DNA of 64,000 bases from Ruminococcus albus AD2013. Its GTDB lineage: Bacteria; Bacillota; Clostridia; Oscillospirales; Ruminococcaceae. Location: contig NZ_JAGS01000001.1 of the NCBI RefSeq assembly GCF_000526775.1, forward strand, positions 2,294,001-2,358,000, written 5' to 3'. Within the stretch, counting starts at the first letter, position 1. Every line of letters begins with the position of its first letter. The position numbers and the translations under genes are program-made. Below, piece by piece: positions 25,618 to 33,949 of this stretch. Below the pieces are notes generated by a model. The model ran no database searches and was not told the origin of the DNA. It was given only the letters and a program-made list of their open reading frames with translations.

Positions 25618-25730
25618 AATTATCTCCTCCGTATCATATACGAATGAGCCTGTGCCTTTTTATAGTGAATATTGAATATTTGTAGCACTGCACAAAATCC
25701 GGACCGAAAATATATGAGGATATACAAAAA

Positions 25731-25756
25731 CCGCCCTCTCCATACGGAAAGGGCGG
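25731..25756 (-). terminator. Terminator of the MsmX-type ATPase gene
   Basis: CCGCCCTCTCC and GGAAAGGGCGG form a stem with one mismatch around ATAC. On the - strand it is followed by TTTTTG, 24 bases past the stop codon. Confidence 0.88.
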
Positions 25757-25779
25757 ATAATATCCTTATTGATAAGCTA

Positions 25780-26922
25780 TCAGTTTACAATAGCCTTCTC
25801 AGTCTCCTTATCGAAGATGTGGATTCTGTTAGGATCAAGAGCTACCTGGATCTCGTCCTGAGGTCTAGCAGTAGATCTGGGCGATACTCTTGCAGTCAGG
25901 TTGATACCCTCGCAAGTCAGATACAGATAAGTCTCAGCACCCATCATTTCTGTTACTTCAACAGTAGCATTGATGATACCTGTCTTAGCAGCAGAGAGGA
26001 ACATCTCCTCATCGTGGATGCACTCAGGTCTTACACCGAGAACAACTTCCTGATTTACCAGGGGCTCAAGTGCCTCGGGATCAGCCTTGGACTCGGGAAC
26101 CTCAACCTCATACTTAACGCCCTTGGAATTCTTGGTATCCTCGGAACCGAACTCAACAACATACTTGCCGTCTCTCTTCAGCAGTCTTGCATCGATGAAG
26201 TTCATCTGAGGTGAACCGATGAAGCCAGCAACGAACTGGTTAACAGGATTGTTGTAGAGGTTTGTAGGTGTATCGATCTGCTGGATGTAACCGTCCTTCA
26301 TAACAACGATTCTGTCGCCCATGGTCATAGCCTCGGTCTGGTCGTGTGTTACGTAGATGAATGTTGTACCCAGCTTCTTGTGCAGCTTGGAGATCTCAGT
26401 TCTCATCTGAGCTCTCAGCTTAGCATCCAGGTTGGAAAGAGGCTCGTCGAGCAGGAATACCTGAGGATTACGAACGATAGCTCTACCCAGAGCCACACGC
26501 TGTCTCTGACCACCGGACAGAGCCTTAGGCTTTCTGTCGAGCAGGTGAGAGATATCCAGGATTCTACCAGCTTCTTCAACCTTTCTCGCGATCTCGTCCT
26601 TGGGAACCTTTCTCAGCTTCAGACCGAATGCCATGTTCTCAAAAACTGTCATATGAGGATACAGAGCATAGTTCTGGAAAACCATTGCGATATCTCTGTC
26701 CTTAGGAGCTACGTCGTTAACAAGTCTGTCTCCGATGTACAGCTCACCTTCACTGATCTCCTCCAGACCTGCAATCATTCTCAGTGTAGTAGACTTACCG
26801 CAGCCGGAAGGGCCAACCAGGATTATGAATTCCTTATCCTTGATCTCAATGTTGAAGTCGGAAACAGCGATAACGCCGCCGGCATACTTCTTATAAATTT
26901 CTCTTAATGATACGCTTGCCAT
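25780..26922 (-). CDS. msmX: ABC transporter ATPase for sugar import (MsmX/UgpC type)
   Basis: ATP-hydrolysing subunit that powers carbohydrate importers of the CUT1 class. The 380 residues show Walker A GPSGCGKST (about 37-45), Q-loop MVFQNYALYPHMT, signature LSGGQRQR, Walker B VFLLDEP and the H-loop in YVTHDQTEAMT. The C-terminal regulatory OB-type domain (about 240-375) includes VVLGVRPECI. It is transcribed alone, with no permease or binding protein beside it, as is usual for MsmX-like ATPases that serve several importers. The importer at 39285-42602 lacks its own ATPase and is an obvious client. GGGAGG precedes the ATG. Confidence 0.92.
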   Translation of the reverse strand: MASVSLREIYKKYAGGVIAVSDFNIEIKDKEFIILVGPSGCGKSTTLRMIAGLEEISEGELYIGDRLVNDVAPKDRDIAMVFQNYALYPHMTVFENMAFGLKLRKVPKDEIARKVEEAGRILDISHLLDRKPKALSGGQRQRVALGRAIVRNPQVFLLDEPLSNLDAKLRAQMRTEISKLHKKLGTTFIYVTHDQTEAMTMGDRIVVMKDGYIQQIDTPTNLYNNPVNQFVAGFIGSPQMNFIDARLLKRDGKYVVEFGSEDTKNSKGVKYEVEVPESKADPEALEPLVNQEVVLGVRPECIHDEEMFLSAAKTGIINATVEVTEMMGAETYLYLTCEGINLTARVSPRSTARPQDEIQVALDPNRIHIFDKETEKAIVN

Positions 26923-27111
26923 TAAAAAGAACCTCCCTATTGAATTTTTTCCTCAAACTCGGACATGGTCACACTTATACCCGAATTAGTACACATATAT
27001 CATATCAAATTTTAATCTAAGTAGCAAGAGTTTTTTTAACTAAACTTTAGTGAGTTACTTTATGTATATTAACGAAAATGCATGAAGCGCTGTAAAATTT
27101 TTCCAAAAAGC

Positions 27112-27852
27112 CTATTTCCGCGTCAATAATTTTTCAACATCTTTGTGCATAATTTCCAAACACTGACCAAGCTCTAAACCCCTATCCAACGGCATTTCAC
27201 CTATCGCTACTCTCTTCAGATAGACCACCTTGTTGCCCACTTTTTCAAACATACGTTTGACTTGATGAAACTTGCCTTCATGCAGTATAAGGGTACATTC
27301 GCAAACGTTTTCGTCAGATGCCAAAAATTGCGCCGGCAAACACTTCTCTTCGGGGTCGCCCTCCCGCAGACCGTCTATCGTCATGCCCTCTGCCATGATA
27401 TCCTTATAGCTCTCCTCCCACGGTTTTTCCAGCCTGACAAAGTAAGTTTTCGGGACATGGGTCTTCGGGGACAGCATTCTGTGGCTGAGCTCGCCGTCAT
27501 CGGTTATCAGAACAAAACCCTCGGTATCCTTGTCGAGCCTTCCCGCAGGAAAAAGGCCGTCCCTGCGTAGTTCATCGGGCACAAGGTCAAGGACAGTCAT
27601 GCTGGCACCCTCCCGGGTCGAACAAACCACTCCTGCGGGCTTGTTCAGCATTATGTAGATATACTTTTTATATGTCAGCTTTTTTCCGTCAATGATTATC
27701 TCGTCGTCCGTACTGACCTTTATATCAGACCTTGCCACAAGCTTGCCGTTCACTGATATCTTCTTTTTCAGGCAGAGCTTTTTCACATCCGCTCTTGAAA
27801 CATCAGCAAACTGGGAAGCCACCAGCTTGTCAAGTCGCATTATCTCGCCCAT
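27112..27852 (-). CDS. rsuA: 16S rRNA pseudouridine synthase, RsuA type
   Basis: Forms pseudouridine at U516 of 16S rRNA. It has an N-terminal S4 domain (MRLDKLVASQFADVSRADVKK, part shown) and a catalytic domain with FPAGRLDKDTEGFVLITDDG (part; Asp in GRLD), PKTYFV and HEGKFHQVKRMFEKVG. The 246-residue length counts from the ATG at 27852, which has GAAAGG 11 bases upstream. An ATG at 27840 matches the common family start MRLDKL but has only a weak ribosome site, so either is possible. Second member of this enzyme family in the window, with rluB at 16200. Confidence 0.9.
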   Translation of the reverse strand: MGEIMRLDKLVASQFADVSRADVKKLCLKKKISVNGKLVARSDIKVSTDDEIIIDGKKLTYKKYIYIMLNKPAGVVCSTREGASMTVLDLVPDELRRDGLFPAGRLDKDTEGFVLITDDGELSHRMLSPKTHVPKTYFVRLEKPWEESYKDIMAEGMTIDGLREGDPEEKCLPAQFLASDENVCECTLILHEGKFHQVKRMFEKVGNKVVYLKRVAIGEMPLDRGLELGQCLEIMHKDVEKLLTRK

Positions 27853-27988
27853 TACACACCCAGCCTTTCTTCATTTTCCAGTGGGAAACATTCCATATCT
27901 TTAAACCGTGCTGAAGTATTATACATCTATACATCTCAGCAGCTGTATTACAGCAATTTTTTATTACTGATATCACGGTCTCCAAAAA

Positions 27989-28021
27989 TAGCCGCAAAAG
28001 CCTGAACAGCCCCTGCGGCTA
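27989..28021 (-). terminator. Terminator of the small membrane protein gene at 28055
   Basis: TAGCCGCA (27989-27996) and TGCGGCTA (28014-28021) form an 8-bp stem with possible inner pairing (AGCC/GGCT-like). On the - strand it is followed by TTTTTGG. Confidence 0.7.
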
Positions 28022-28054
28022 AGCATCATATCATCTGTATACCGATCAAGAAAC

Positions 28055-28537
28055 TCACCGCTTTTTTTCAGCAAGTCCGTCAAGATATTTTTTCAGATAT
28101 TTCTTGTAGTTATCGTAAAGCATTACAAATCCGCCGCCTGCACCTATCCCGAGGAAAACCAGAGCTCCATGCCACGAACCCGCAGCAAAAGTACCGATCG
28201 CGCAGGCAATGCAAAGCAGTATAAGTATCACCGCTGAGATATAGGCATACAGAGGCTTGCGGAATTTCCCCGTAAGCTCACAGACATCGTCCTTTTCGGT
28301 TATCTTCCCGAAAAAGCCCGTCATACCGCCGTCTTTCTTTTTCGCGTTGTGGTAAAATATCTGCACATTGTCACCACTGACTCTGCCGTAGTATATGCTC
28401 TCCATCTTGTGATTTCGCATGAATCTGCCCATACTCAGCACGTTCATTGAGGGCTTGTACTCCACAAGATCGCAGTTAAGACGCTTTTTCAGCTTCTTTT
28501 TTGTCAGCTGAACAGTGACGCTGTAATTTTCAGCCAT
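28055..28537 (-). CDS. Unknown 160-residue membrane protein
   Basis: No recognised family. The N-terminal half (1-95) is polar and beta-like, with YYGRVSGDNVQIFYHNAKKK. Two membrane helices follow (about 97-117 and 122-142), then a basic amphipathic C-terminus (YKKYLKKYLDGLAEKKR). It lies 4 bases after the zinc-ribbon gene (28542-28862), which itself ends 4 bases from hisS, so the three form a tight operon. AAGGAAG lies before the ATG. Confidence 0.68.
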   Translation of the reverse strand: MAENYSVTVQLTKKKLKKRLNCDLVEYKPSMNVLSMGRFMRNHKMESIYYGRVSGDNVQIFYHNAKKKDGGMTGFFGKITEKDDVCELTGKFRKPLYAYISAVILILLCIACAIGTFAAGSWHGALVFLGIGAGGGFVMLYDNYKKYLKKYLDGLAEKKR

Positions 28538-28541
28538 CTGC

Positions 28542-28862
28542 TCACTCTTCCTTCTTATCGGGATAATCTGCCGGATCGAAGACCTTATCGTTTATCCTTA
28601 TCTCTCCGCCTGTTTTTGTATTAAAGAGCATTCCGTATATCGTACCGCACTTCGTACATCTGAACTGGTGGAAATATTTGTTCATAGTAAAGTGCATATC
28701 ATCGTCAACTATCCTGCCCAGAGAGCAGGTCGAAAAAGTCATCTCAACATCTCCTGCGAGAAGCAGTCCCACCAGAGAATTAGCGCAGAATAGATATTCC
28801 TGCGGACTTATAATTTCCCTGACCATGATATTCTCGCACTGTTCGCATCTGTTACCTGCCAT
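28542..28862 (-). CDS. Unknown small zinc-ribbon-like protein
   Basis: A 106-residue soluble protein with two CxxC pairs, CEQC (6-9) and CTKC (about 69-72), plus two further Cys in the middle (LFCANS, FSTCSLG), suggesting a zinc site. The middle is otherwise hydrophobic and beta-like and the end acidic (DYPDKKEE). No family is recognised. AAAGGAG sits 8 bases before the ATG, and the gene directly follows hisS on the - strand with a 4-base gap, so they are co-transcribed. Confidence 0.68.
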   Translation of the reverse strand: MAGNRCEQCENIMVREIISPQEYLFCANSLVGLLLAGDVEMTFSTCSLGRIVDDDMHFTMNKYFHQFRCTKCGTIYGMLFNTKTGGEIRINDKVFDPADYPDKKEE

Positions 28863-28866
28863 GGAC

Positions 28867-30189
28867 TTACTCCTTTCCCAGCAGCGCTGCCATCTCGCCG
28901 TCGATATCCTTGAACATCTCAGCCATCAGCGCATTGGAGAAATTATCGATAAAGGTGTCATCCAGCTTGATATCAGCCTGTTCGCCGCTTGCCATGTTCT
29001 TCAGCTTTGCACAGCCTGTTTCCAGCTCACTTGAACCTATTACCAGTACGAATTTCGCACCGATCTTGCCTGCGTACTTCATCTGAGGCTTTATGCCCCT
29101 GCCCATGAGGTCGTACTCAACAAAGTATCCCTCATCTCTCAGCTCCATAGCCAGCTCCATAGCCTTGTCTGCCGCGTCGTCACCCATAGATGCTATATAC
29201 AGGTCGCAGGTCTTCTCCTCCATGAAATCGCATTTCTGTGCTTCCATAGTCAGTATCAGTCTCTCGATGCCCATAGCGAAGCCCAGCGCAGGAACAGCCT
29301 TGCCGCTGAGTTCCTCAATAAGACCGTCATAACGTCCGCCGCCGCATACGGTGCCCTGTGCGCCGATATCTTTGGATATGAACTCGAATACAGTTCTTGT
29401 GTAGTAGTCAAGACCTCTTACGATGCGAGGATTTACTACGAAATCTATGCCCATAAGACCGAGGTACTTTTTCAGCTTCTCAAAGTGGTCAGCACATTCA
29501 TCGCAGAGATAGTCTATTATCAGCGGAGCATTCTTGCCGATCTCCTTGCATATGGGCGACTTGCAGTCCAGAAGTCTCATTGGGTTCTTTTCAAGTCTTT
29601 CCTTGCAGGTATCGCAGAGTTCGTCTCTCCTTGCGCCGAAATACTCTCTCAGCGCCTGCTGATACTTAGCACGGCAGGTAGGACAGCCGATGGAGTTGAT
29701 ATTCAGCTCTATATCTCTCAGACCTATCCTGTCCATAAAGCTCTTAGCCATTGAGATAACGTCAGCATCTGCCTTAGCGTCAGCCGAACCTACCATCTCA
29801 CAGCCGAACTGGTGGAACTCACGCAGTCTGCCCTTCTGAACGTTCTCGTGTCTGAAACAGTTGATAAGATAATAAACTTTCTGAGGGAAAGCCTCATTGA
29901 GAAGTCCGTTCTCGATAACCGCTCTCATAACGCCCGCAGTACCCTCGGGACGAAGTGTGAACTCGCTGTCACCGGTAGCGGTAACGGTGTACATCTCCTT
30001 CTGTACCACATCGGTAGTTTCGCCCACGGAACGCAGGAAAAGTCCTGTCTCCTCAAAAGCGGGAACTCTTATCTCCCTGAAACCGTACTGCTCGGCAGTC
30101 TCCGATGCAAGCTTCTCAATAGTGTGCCATTTATATGCCTGTGCGGGCAGCATATCTGCTGTGCCCTTGGGTCTCTGTATCATTGCCAT
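28867..30189 (-). CDS. hisS: Histidyl-tRNA synthetase
   Basis: Class II aminoacyl-tRNA synthetase charging tRNA-His in the cytoplasm. In 440 residues: RPKGTADMLP at the N-terminus; motif 2 region FRHENVQKGRLREFHQFGCE (part); the HisRS-specific LDYYTRTVFEF and GGGRYDGL; motif 3 ALGFAMGIERL. The C-terminal anticodon-binding domain contains YDLMGRGIKPQMKYA. Length is normal. GGAGG lies 11 bases before the ATG. It heads a three-gene unit with a zinc-ribbon and a membrane protein gene. The upstream spacer can fold (GTCAGC/GCTGAC inside GAGCC/GGCTC) but shows no T-box sequence that I can find. Confidence 0.96.
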   Translation of the reverse strand: MAMIQRPKGTADMLPAQAYKWHTIEKLASETAEQYGFREIRVPAFEETGLFLRSVGETTDVVQKEMYTVTATGDSEFTLRPEGTAGVMRAVIENGLLNEAFPQKVYYLINCFRHENVQKGRLREFHQFGCEMVGSADAKADADVISMAKSFMDRIGLRDIELNINSIGCPTCRAKYQQALREYFGARRDELCDTCKERLEKNPMRLLDCKSPICKEIGKNAPLIIDYLCDECADHFEKLKKYLGLMGIDFVVNPRIVRGLDYYTRTVFEFISKDIGAQGTVCGGGRYDGLIEELSGKAVPALGFAMGIERLILTMEAQKCDFMEEKTCDLYIASMGDDAADKAMELAMELRDEGYFVEYDLMGRGIKPQMKYAGKIGAKFVLVIGSSELETGCAKLKNMASGEQADIKLDDTFIDNFSNALMAEMFKDIDGEMAALLGKE

Positions 30190-30324
30190 TTTTTATTTTA
30201 CCTCCATTATTTTATGAGCCGTTTTATCTGTGAGTTTCAAATGTCAGCATCAATGTCGCGGCTGACTTCCCCATGGCTCGATAAATACTTTTCTCATATA
30301 CTTGACCTCCGAATTTATATGATA

Positions 30325-30849
30325 TCAGCCTTCACCTATCTTTTTCTGCATCCACACAAGATCATACCATCTGCCGAATTTTTTTCCGACAGTTTCCAGC
30401 CGTGCGACCTGATGAAAACCTCGCGCGGCATGAAAATCATAGCTCCCGTGTGTAAGATATTCGTCCTCGTTTTCGCAGTATGCGGTTCCCGCCAGAAGAT
30501 TGACTATACCCATATCCATCAGACGCTTTTCCAGTTCTGCATAAAGCATAGTGCCTATGCCATGTCTGCGGAGTTCATTTTTCACGTATATCGACGCAGC
30601 AACAGTCCACGAATAAGCTTCCCTGGAACTGTATTCACCGGCATAGACATATCCGGCTATCCTTCCGTCTTTTTCGCATACAAGATAAGGATATTTCGCT
30701 GTGATCTTCTTTATACGCTCACCGAATTCCTGTTCCGACGGCGCTTCATATTCAAACGAGACCGCGGTATTCATAACATAGTAAGAATATATCCGCGAAA
30801 GCTCAGCGGCATCATCTTCCCGCACGTCACGTATCATATAATCGCTCAT
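30325..30849 (-). CDS. GNAT family N-acetyltransferase
   Basis: Acetyl-CoA-dependent acetyltransferase, close in pattern to the phosphinothricin/methionine-sulfoximine acetyltransferase group. The 174 residues begin MSDYMIRDVREDDAAEL and contain YVMNTAVSFEYE, typical of that group, then GYVYAG, SIYVKNELRRHGIGTMLY (the acetyl-CoA loop R-x-x-G-x-G) and a C-terminal LETVGKKFGRWYDLVWMQKK. The ATG at 30849 is chosen because GGAG lies 11 bases upstream; the frame is open 17 codons earlier without support. The substrate is unknown. Confidence 0.87.
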   Translation of the reverse strand: MSDYMIRDVREDDAAELSRIYSYYVMNTAVSFEYEAPSEQEFGERIKKITAKYPYLVCEKDGRIAGYVYAGEYSSREAYSWTVAASIYVKNELRRHGIGTMLYAELEKRLMDMGIVNLLAGTAYCENEDEYLTHGSYDFHAARGFHQVARLETVGKKFGRWYDLVWMQKKIGEG

Positions 30850-30880
30850 ACCGTTGCTTTCTCCTTGATGAATAATGATA

Positions 30881-31477
30881 TCATATCTCGATATCCTCAA
30901 AAATACCTACCCTTATATAATAACTTAATTTTCGCCATTCGTCAAGTACCGTCAGGCGACCTTTTTCGGTTTTGTACCAATTTTCTTTTGTGGCAGACCC
31001 CTTTTGCACGGGACAGGGAATAAAATCATACTTCGGCATGAACTTGTGTGCCATACAAAGCGCCCTGCGCATATGGTATGCTGTGGTAACAAGTATTATC
31101 GTAATACCCTCGGGAAGATATCCCATCAGCAGTTCGTCGGAATACATGAAATTTTCGGCAGTGTTCTTTGACCACCTTTCTATCAGTATATCACTTTCGG
31201 GAATCCCCATAGAAAGTGCGACCCTTTTCATGCTATCCCATTCCGCCATCTCACCGAGAGAAGTTTTCTGCACCTGTCCCCCGCTCAGAAGCATCTGCGG
31301 TGCTTTCCCCACTTTATAAAGGCGGACAGCTTCGGGCATACGATAATCGCAGGCTTTCCTGCTGCCAAGAACCATTACTAGGTCAGCAGAACTCCCGTCA
31401 TAGTCAAGACCATCATACAACAGCTTCTGTATATTTTCGTCACAGGGACTTTCATTAAGCAGTTCGGAAAGTTTCAT
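30881..31477 (-). CDS. YdcF-like (DUF218) protein
   Basis: ElyC/SanA/YdcF family protein, linked in other bacteria to envelope biogenesis; its biochemical role is unsettled. The 198 residues begin MKLSELLNESPCDENI and carry the core pattern DLVMVLGSRKACDYRMPEAV, LSGGQVQ, ERWSKNTAENF and VTTAYHMRRAL, which are the conserved N/E/H positions of the family. No membrane helix is present, so it is a cytoplasmic variant. The start at 31477 is fixed by AAAGGAGG 6 bases upstream; the frame is open 40 codons further. The GNAT gene follows closely. Confidence 0.86.
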   Translation of the reverse strand: MKLSELLNESPCDENIQKLLYDGLDYDGSSADLVMVLGSRKACDYRMPEAVRLYKVGKAPQMLLSGGQVQKTSLGEMAEWDSMKRVALSMGIPESDILIERWSKNTAENFMYSDELLMGYLPEGITIILVTTAYHMRRALCMAHKFMPKYDFIPCPVQKGSATKENWYKTEKGRLTVLDEWRKLSYYIRVGIFEDIEI

Positions 31478-31502
31478 GCCGCCTCCTTTGCTCACACAAA
31501 AA

Positions 31503-31528
31503 ATCGGCAAACAGGAGTGTTTGCCGAT
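31503..31528 (-). terminator. Terminator of mgsA
   Basis: A perfect 11-bp stem ATCGGCAAACA (31503-31513) / TGTTTGCCGAT (31518-31528) with a 4-base loop. On the - strand it is followed by TTTTTTG, 14 bases past the mgsA stop. Confidence 0.92.
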
Positions 31529-31541
31529 AATGTTATCTATC

Positions 31542-31952
31542 CTAGTTCGCTGTAGTCGGATTGACGATATCTCTCCAGTCAAGGTCGCCCCTCTCAAGAG
31601 AGTGTATCAGTGCTTCCGCAGTCGCAATGTTGGTCGCAACAGGAATGTTGTGAACATCGCAAAGTCTCAGCAGATTCATCTCATTGGGCTCATGAGGCTT
31701 CGCGGAAATAGGATCGCGGAAAAACAGCAGAAGATCTATCTCATTACATGAGATCCTTGCTGCGATCTGCTGATCGCCGCCCTGCGAACCGCCCATGTAG
31801 CGCTGTATAGAAAGACCCGTTGCCTCAGCAACTATCTTGCCTGTTGTGCCTGTTGCACAAAGTCTGTGCTTGCTCAGTATACCACAATACGCTATGCAGA
31901 ACTGTACCATAAGTTCCTTCTTTGTATCATGTGCGATAAGTGCTATATTCAA
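31542..31952 (-). CDS. mgsA: Methylglyoxal synthase
   Basis: Turns dihydroxyacetone phosphate into methylglyoxal and phosphate, a bypass that relieves sugar-phosphate overload. The 136 residues match the family throughout: IALIAHDTKKELM, LCATGTTGKIV, MGGSQGGDQQIAARI (phosphate-binding and catalytic Asp), FFRDPISAKPHEPN and the end segment VATNIATAEALI. It starts at a TTG (31952) with GGGGGG 8 bases upstream. It follows minD on the - strand with a 37-base gap and ends at its own terminator, so the two probably share a transcript. Confidence 0.95.
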   Translation of the reverse strand: MNIALIAHDTKKELMVQFCIAYCGILSKHRLCATGTTGKIVAEATGLSIQRYMGGSQGGDQQIAARISCNEIDLLLFFRDPISAKPHEPNEMNLLRLCDVHNIPVATNIATAEALIHSLERGDLDWRDIVNPTTAN

Positions 31953-31989
31953 AAAGAATCCCCCCAGTTAATTTGTCGTTCGTTGGATC

Positions 31990-32727
31990 TTACATTTTGA
32001 TCTGTATCGGAATATGCTCGCCCTTTATCCTTCTCGATATCGCCGAGAATGCTACAAAGCCCATGGAGCTCGACGAAAGCGGAGCACCCTTGCCGGTAGC
32101 CAGCGGTATAGCGGAATCTTCGGGGATAACGCCCAGAAGCTGTACGCCTACTGTGTCGATTATCGCGTCAAGGTCGTCCATATCCTCAAACTCGAATATC
32201 CTCTTGCTTGCCTTGTTTATCACAAGTCTCTGCTTTTGATTTCCTCTCTTGTAGAACTCGTCAGACATCATCTGTGCGTCTCTTACGCATACAGGGTCGG
32301 GAGTTGTTACTATCAGTATCAGGTCGGAATTGGTAACTATATCAAATACCGAACCGTTGATACCTGCCGAGGTATCTATGATGATGTATTCAAAATACTT
32401 TCTCATCTCACGTGTGATCTTCTCTATATCTTCCGCTTTCAGCTGTACAAAAGGATCGGAAGGTGCGCACAGTACGCTCAGGTTCGATGCAAGCTTTACT
32501 GTTGTTGTAGCCTTGTATACATCACAGGTGCCCTCCAGCACATCGCCCAGATCATAGGTGATATTGCCCTGCATACCGAGCATTATGTCCATGCATCTCA
32601 GACCGAAGTCCAGCTCTATTATCAGAGTTCTGTTGCCCTGCTTTGCCAATGCATACCCCAGACAAGCACTGATGGAGGACTTGCCCGTTCCACCCTTACC
32701 TGACGTAACTGCAATGATTTTAGACAT
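31990..32727 (-). CDS. minD: MinD-family ParA-type ATPase
   Basis: Deviant-Walker ATPase of the MinD/ParA group, membrane-cycling in septum placement. The 245 residues show KGGTGKSS (deviant Walker A, about 10-17), ELDFGLRCMDIMLG, IIIDTSAGI (Walker B region) and VTTPDPVCVRDA. Most MinDs end in a short amphipathic helix for membrane binding. Here the end is RRIKGEHIPIQIKM, which is short and only weakly amphipathic. No minC or minE gene is next to it; mgsA follows. It could be a true MinD or a MinD-like protein with another cargo. AAAGGAG precedes the ATG. Confidence 0.85.
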   Translation of the reverse strand: MSKIIAVTSGKGGTGKSSISACLGYALAKQGNRTLIIELDFGLRCMDIMLGMQGNITYDLGDVLEGTCDVYKATTTVKLASNLSVLCAPSDPFVQLKAEDIEKITREMRKYFEYIIIDTSAGINGSVFDIVTNSDLILIVTTPDPVCVRDAQMMSDEFYKRGNQKQRLVINKASKRIFEFEDMDDLDAIIDTVGVQLLGVIPEDSAIPLATGKGAPLSSSSMGFVAFSAISRRIKGEHIPIQIKM

Positions 32728-32914
32728 AGTCTATTACTCCTTTCATAAATGCGCTTTCACGGCGGTATCATTGATCTATCTCCGCCCGCGCGGAATCCTT
32801 CACCCCATTGACTTTGATTAAATAAAATAACCATACCCATCTATCCCGCAATTATCTGTCAGCAAAACAGATAGTTGAGAAAAACGTAACCAAAGTCGGT
32901 GTTACCTAATATAT

Positions 32915-32942
32915 ATTTTACCACATATTTTGTAATTGTCAA
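32915..32942 (-). promoter_or_regulatory. Promoter of minD-mgsA
   Basis: On the - strand: -35 TTGACA (32937-32942), 16-base spacer, -10 TAAAAT (32915-32920). The leader to minD is about 185 bases and holds a small stem (ATCTGT/ACAGAT near 32855-32873). I see no gene in the 514-base spacer 32728-33241. Confidence 0.6.
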
Positions 32943-33241
32943 AACAATTCGCATAAAAAACCTTAAAATCGTGATTTCATATTAATCACTCTATAAATTT
33001 TTAGATACATTGCACAATATTGCACTGCCAAATTGCGGCAGATTTCCGACCTTATATACTAATCGTGAATTGCTTTCTGATAATTATTTTAACATTTTCT
33101 GGCAAAAATCTCTGTACACGAGTTCAGAAATCTTCTTCCAAAACTAAACTTTCATATCATCCATTCATCAGAAAACAGCAAGTCTATTTTCACATCACAA
33201 GGCATATTATTTATCAAATGCATTTCAGGGAGGATACAACA

Positions 33242-33700
33242 ATGTTTATACACACAGTAAAAATCAAACGACCAAAAGTCTGGCTGACGGTGATACTTGG
33301 TATAGCCGCGGCGGTTCTGGCACTGCTTTTGTTTTTCGGGCTGAAAGGACGAAGCAATATCCGCGAGCTTGACAGCGAAACAAAGCGTCAGCATTTCCTG
33401 CACGAAATGGGCTGGGAAGTACCCGAAAAATTCGACGAAGTCAAGACCGTGCTCATCCCCGAGGATTGGAGCGACGTCTACAAAAACTACAATGATCTCC
33501 AGAAACAGCAGGGCTTCGACCTCACTGCCTACAAGGGTATGCAGGTGCAGGTCTACACCTACAAAGTCCTGAACTACCCCGACCACGAAAAAGAGGACTG
33601 CATATTCTGCCATCTCATGATCAGCGACGGTCTGCTTATCGGCGGCGATGTAAGCTCCACTGCCTCCGACGGCTTCATGCAAGGGCTTCTTAATTCATAA
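33242..33700 (+). CDS. DUF4830 domain membrane-anchored protein
   Basis: A protein of unknown function with one N-terminal membrane helix (about 12-34, WLTVILGIAAAVLALLLFFG) and an extracytoplasmic DUF4830-like domain: HEMGWEVPEK, VLIPEDWSDVYKNYNDLQK, GFDLTAYKG, YTYKVLNYP and DGLLIGGDVSS. The 152 residues start at the ATG at 33242, which follows GGGAGGA; the longer open frame upstream has no ribosome site. The last two codons and the stop (AATTCATAA) belong to an AT-rich repeat that continues downstream. Confidence 0.82.
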   Translation: MFIHTVKIKRPKVWLTVILGIAAAVLALLLFFGLKGRSNIRELDSETKRQHFLHEMGWEVPEKFDEVKTVLIPEDWSDVYKNYNDLQKQQGFDLTAYKGMQVQVYTYKVLNYPDHEKEDCIFCHLMISDGLLIGGDVSSTASDGFMQGLLNS

Positions 33701-33732
33701 TTCAAAATTCATAATTCATAATTATTGACAGG
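33691..33732 (+). repeat. AT-rich repeat at the stop codon, left arm
   Basis: Repeated AATTCAT units ending in ATTATTGACAGG begin inside the last codons of the DUF4830 gene. An inverted copy lies at 33906-33949, ending at the stop codon of glgP. A shorter copy is at 8028-8048. Confidence 0.65.
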
Positions 33733-33804
33733 CATTATGGCTTTGTTGTTCTATCGGTTGTTTGTTTAAGGCTCACTAAGCCGCGCTATCCATATATAAC
33801 AAAA

Positions 33805-33848
33805 GTGCGCTTACCGCGATATTGCGATAAGCGCACGATTATTTTTTA
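33805..33848. terminator. Bidirectional terminator between DUF4830 and glgP
   Basis: GTGCGCTTA (33805-33813) and TAAGCGCAC (33828-33836) form a 9-bp stem with an inner CGC/GCG pairing. It is followed on + by GATTATTTTTT and on - by TTTTG, so it can end both convergent genes. Confidence 0.8.
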
Positions 33849-33905
33849 GAACTTCAAACTCATAAATCCGCAATCCAAATGACAGAACACAAAACCCGCG
33901 TCCTC

Positions 33906-33949
33906 TGCCAATAATTATGAATTGTGAATTATGAATTATGAATTATTTA
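33906..33949 (-). repeat. AT-rich repeat at the stop codon, right arm
   Basis: Inverted partner of the repeat at 33691-33732: units of AATTATG leading to the TAA stop of glgP (33943-33945). Together the two arms enclose about 170 bases with the terminator at 33805, a layout like a small MITE. Confidence 0.65.

Noticed and set aside
30190..30324. A T-box leader before hisS
   Set aside because: The spacer folds weakly but is too short and lacks the T-box sequence and a specifier loop.
29812..31023. A 403-codon + strand open frame over hisS and the GNAT and YdcF genes
   Set aside because: It is antisense to genes with clear family motifs and has no ribosome site or recognisable protein sequence.
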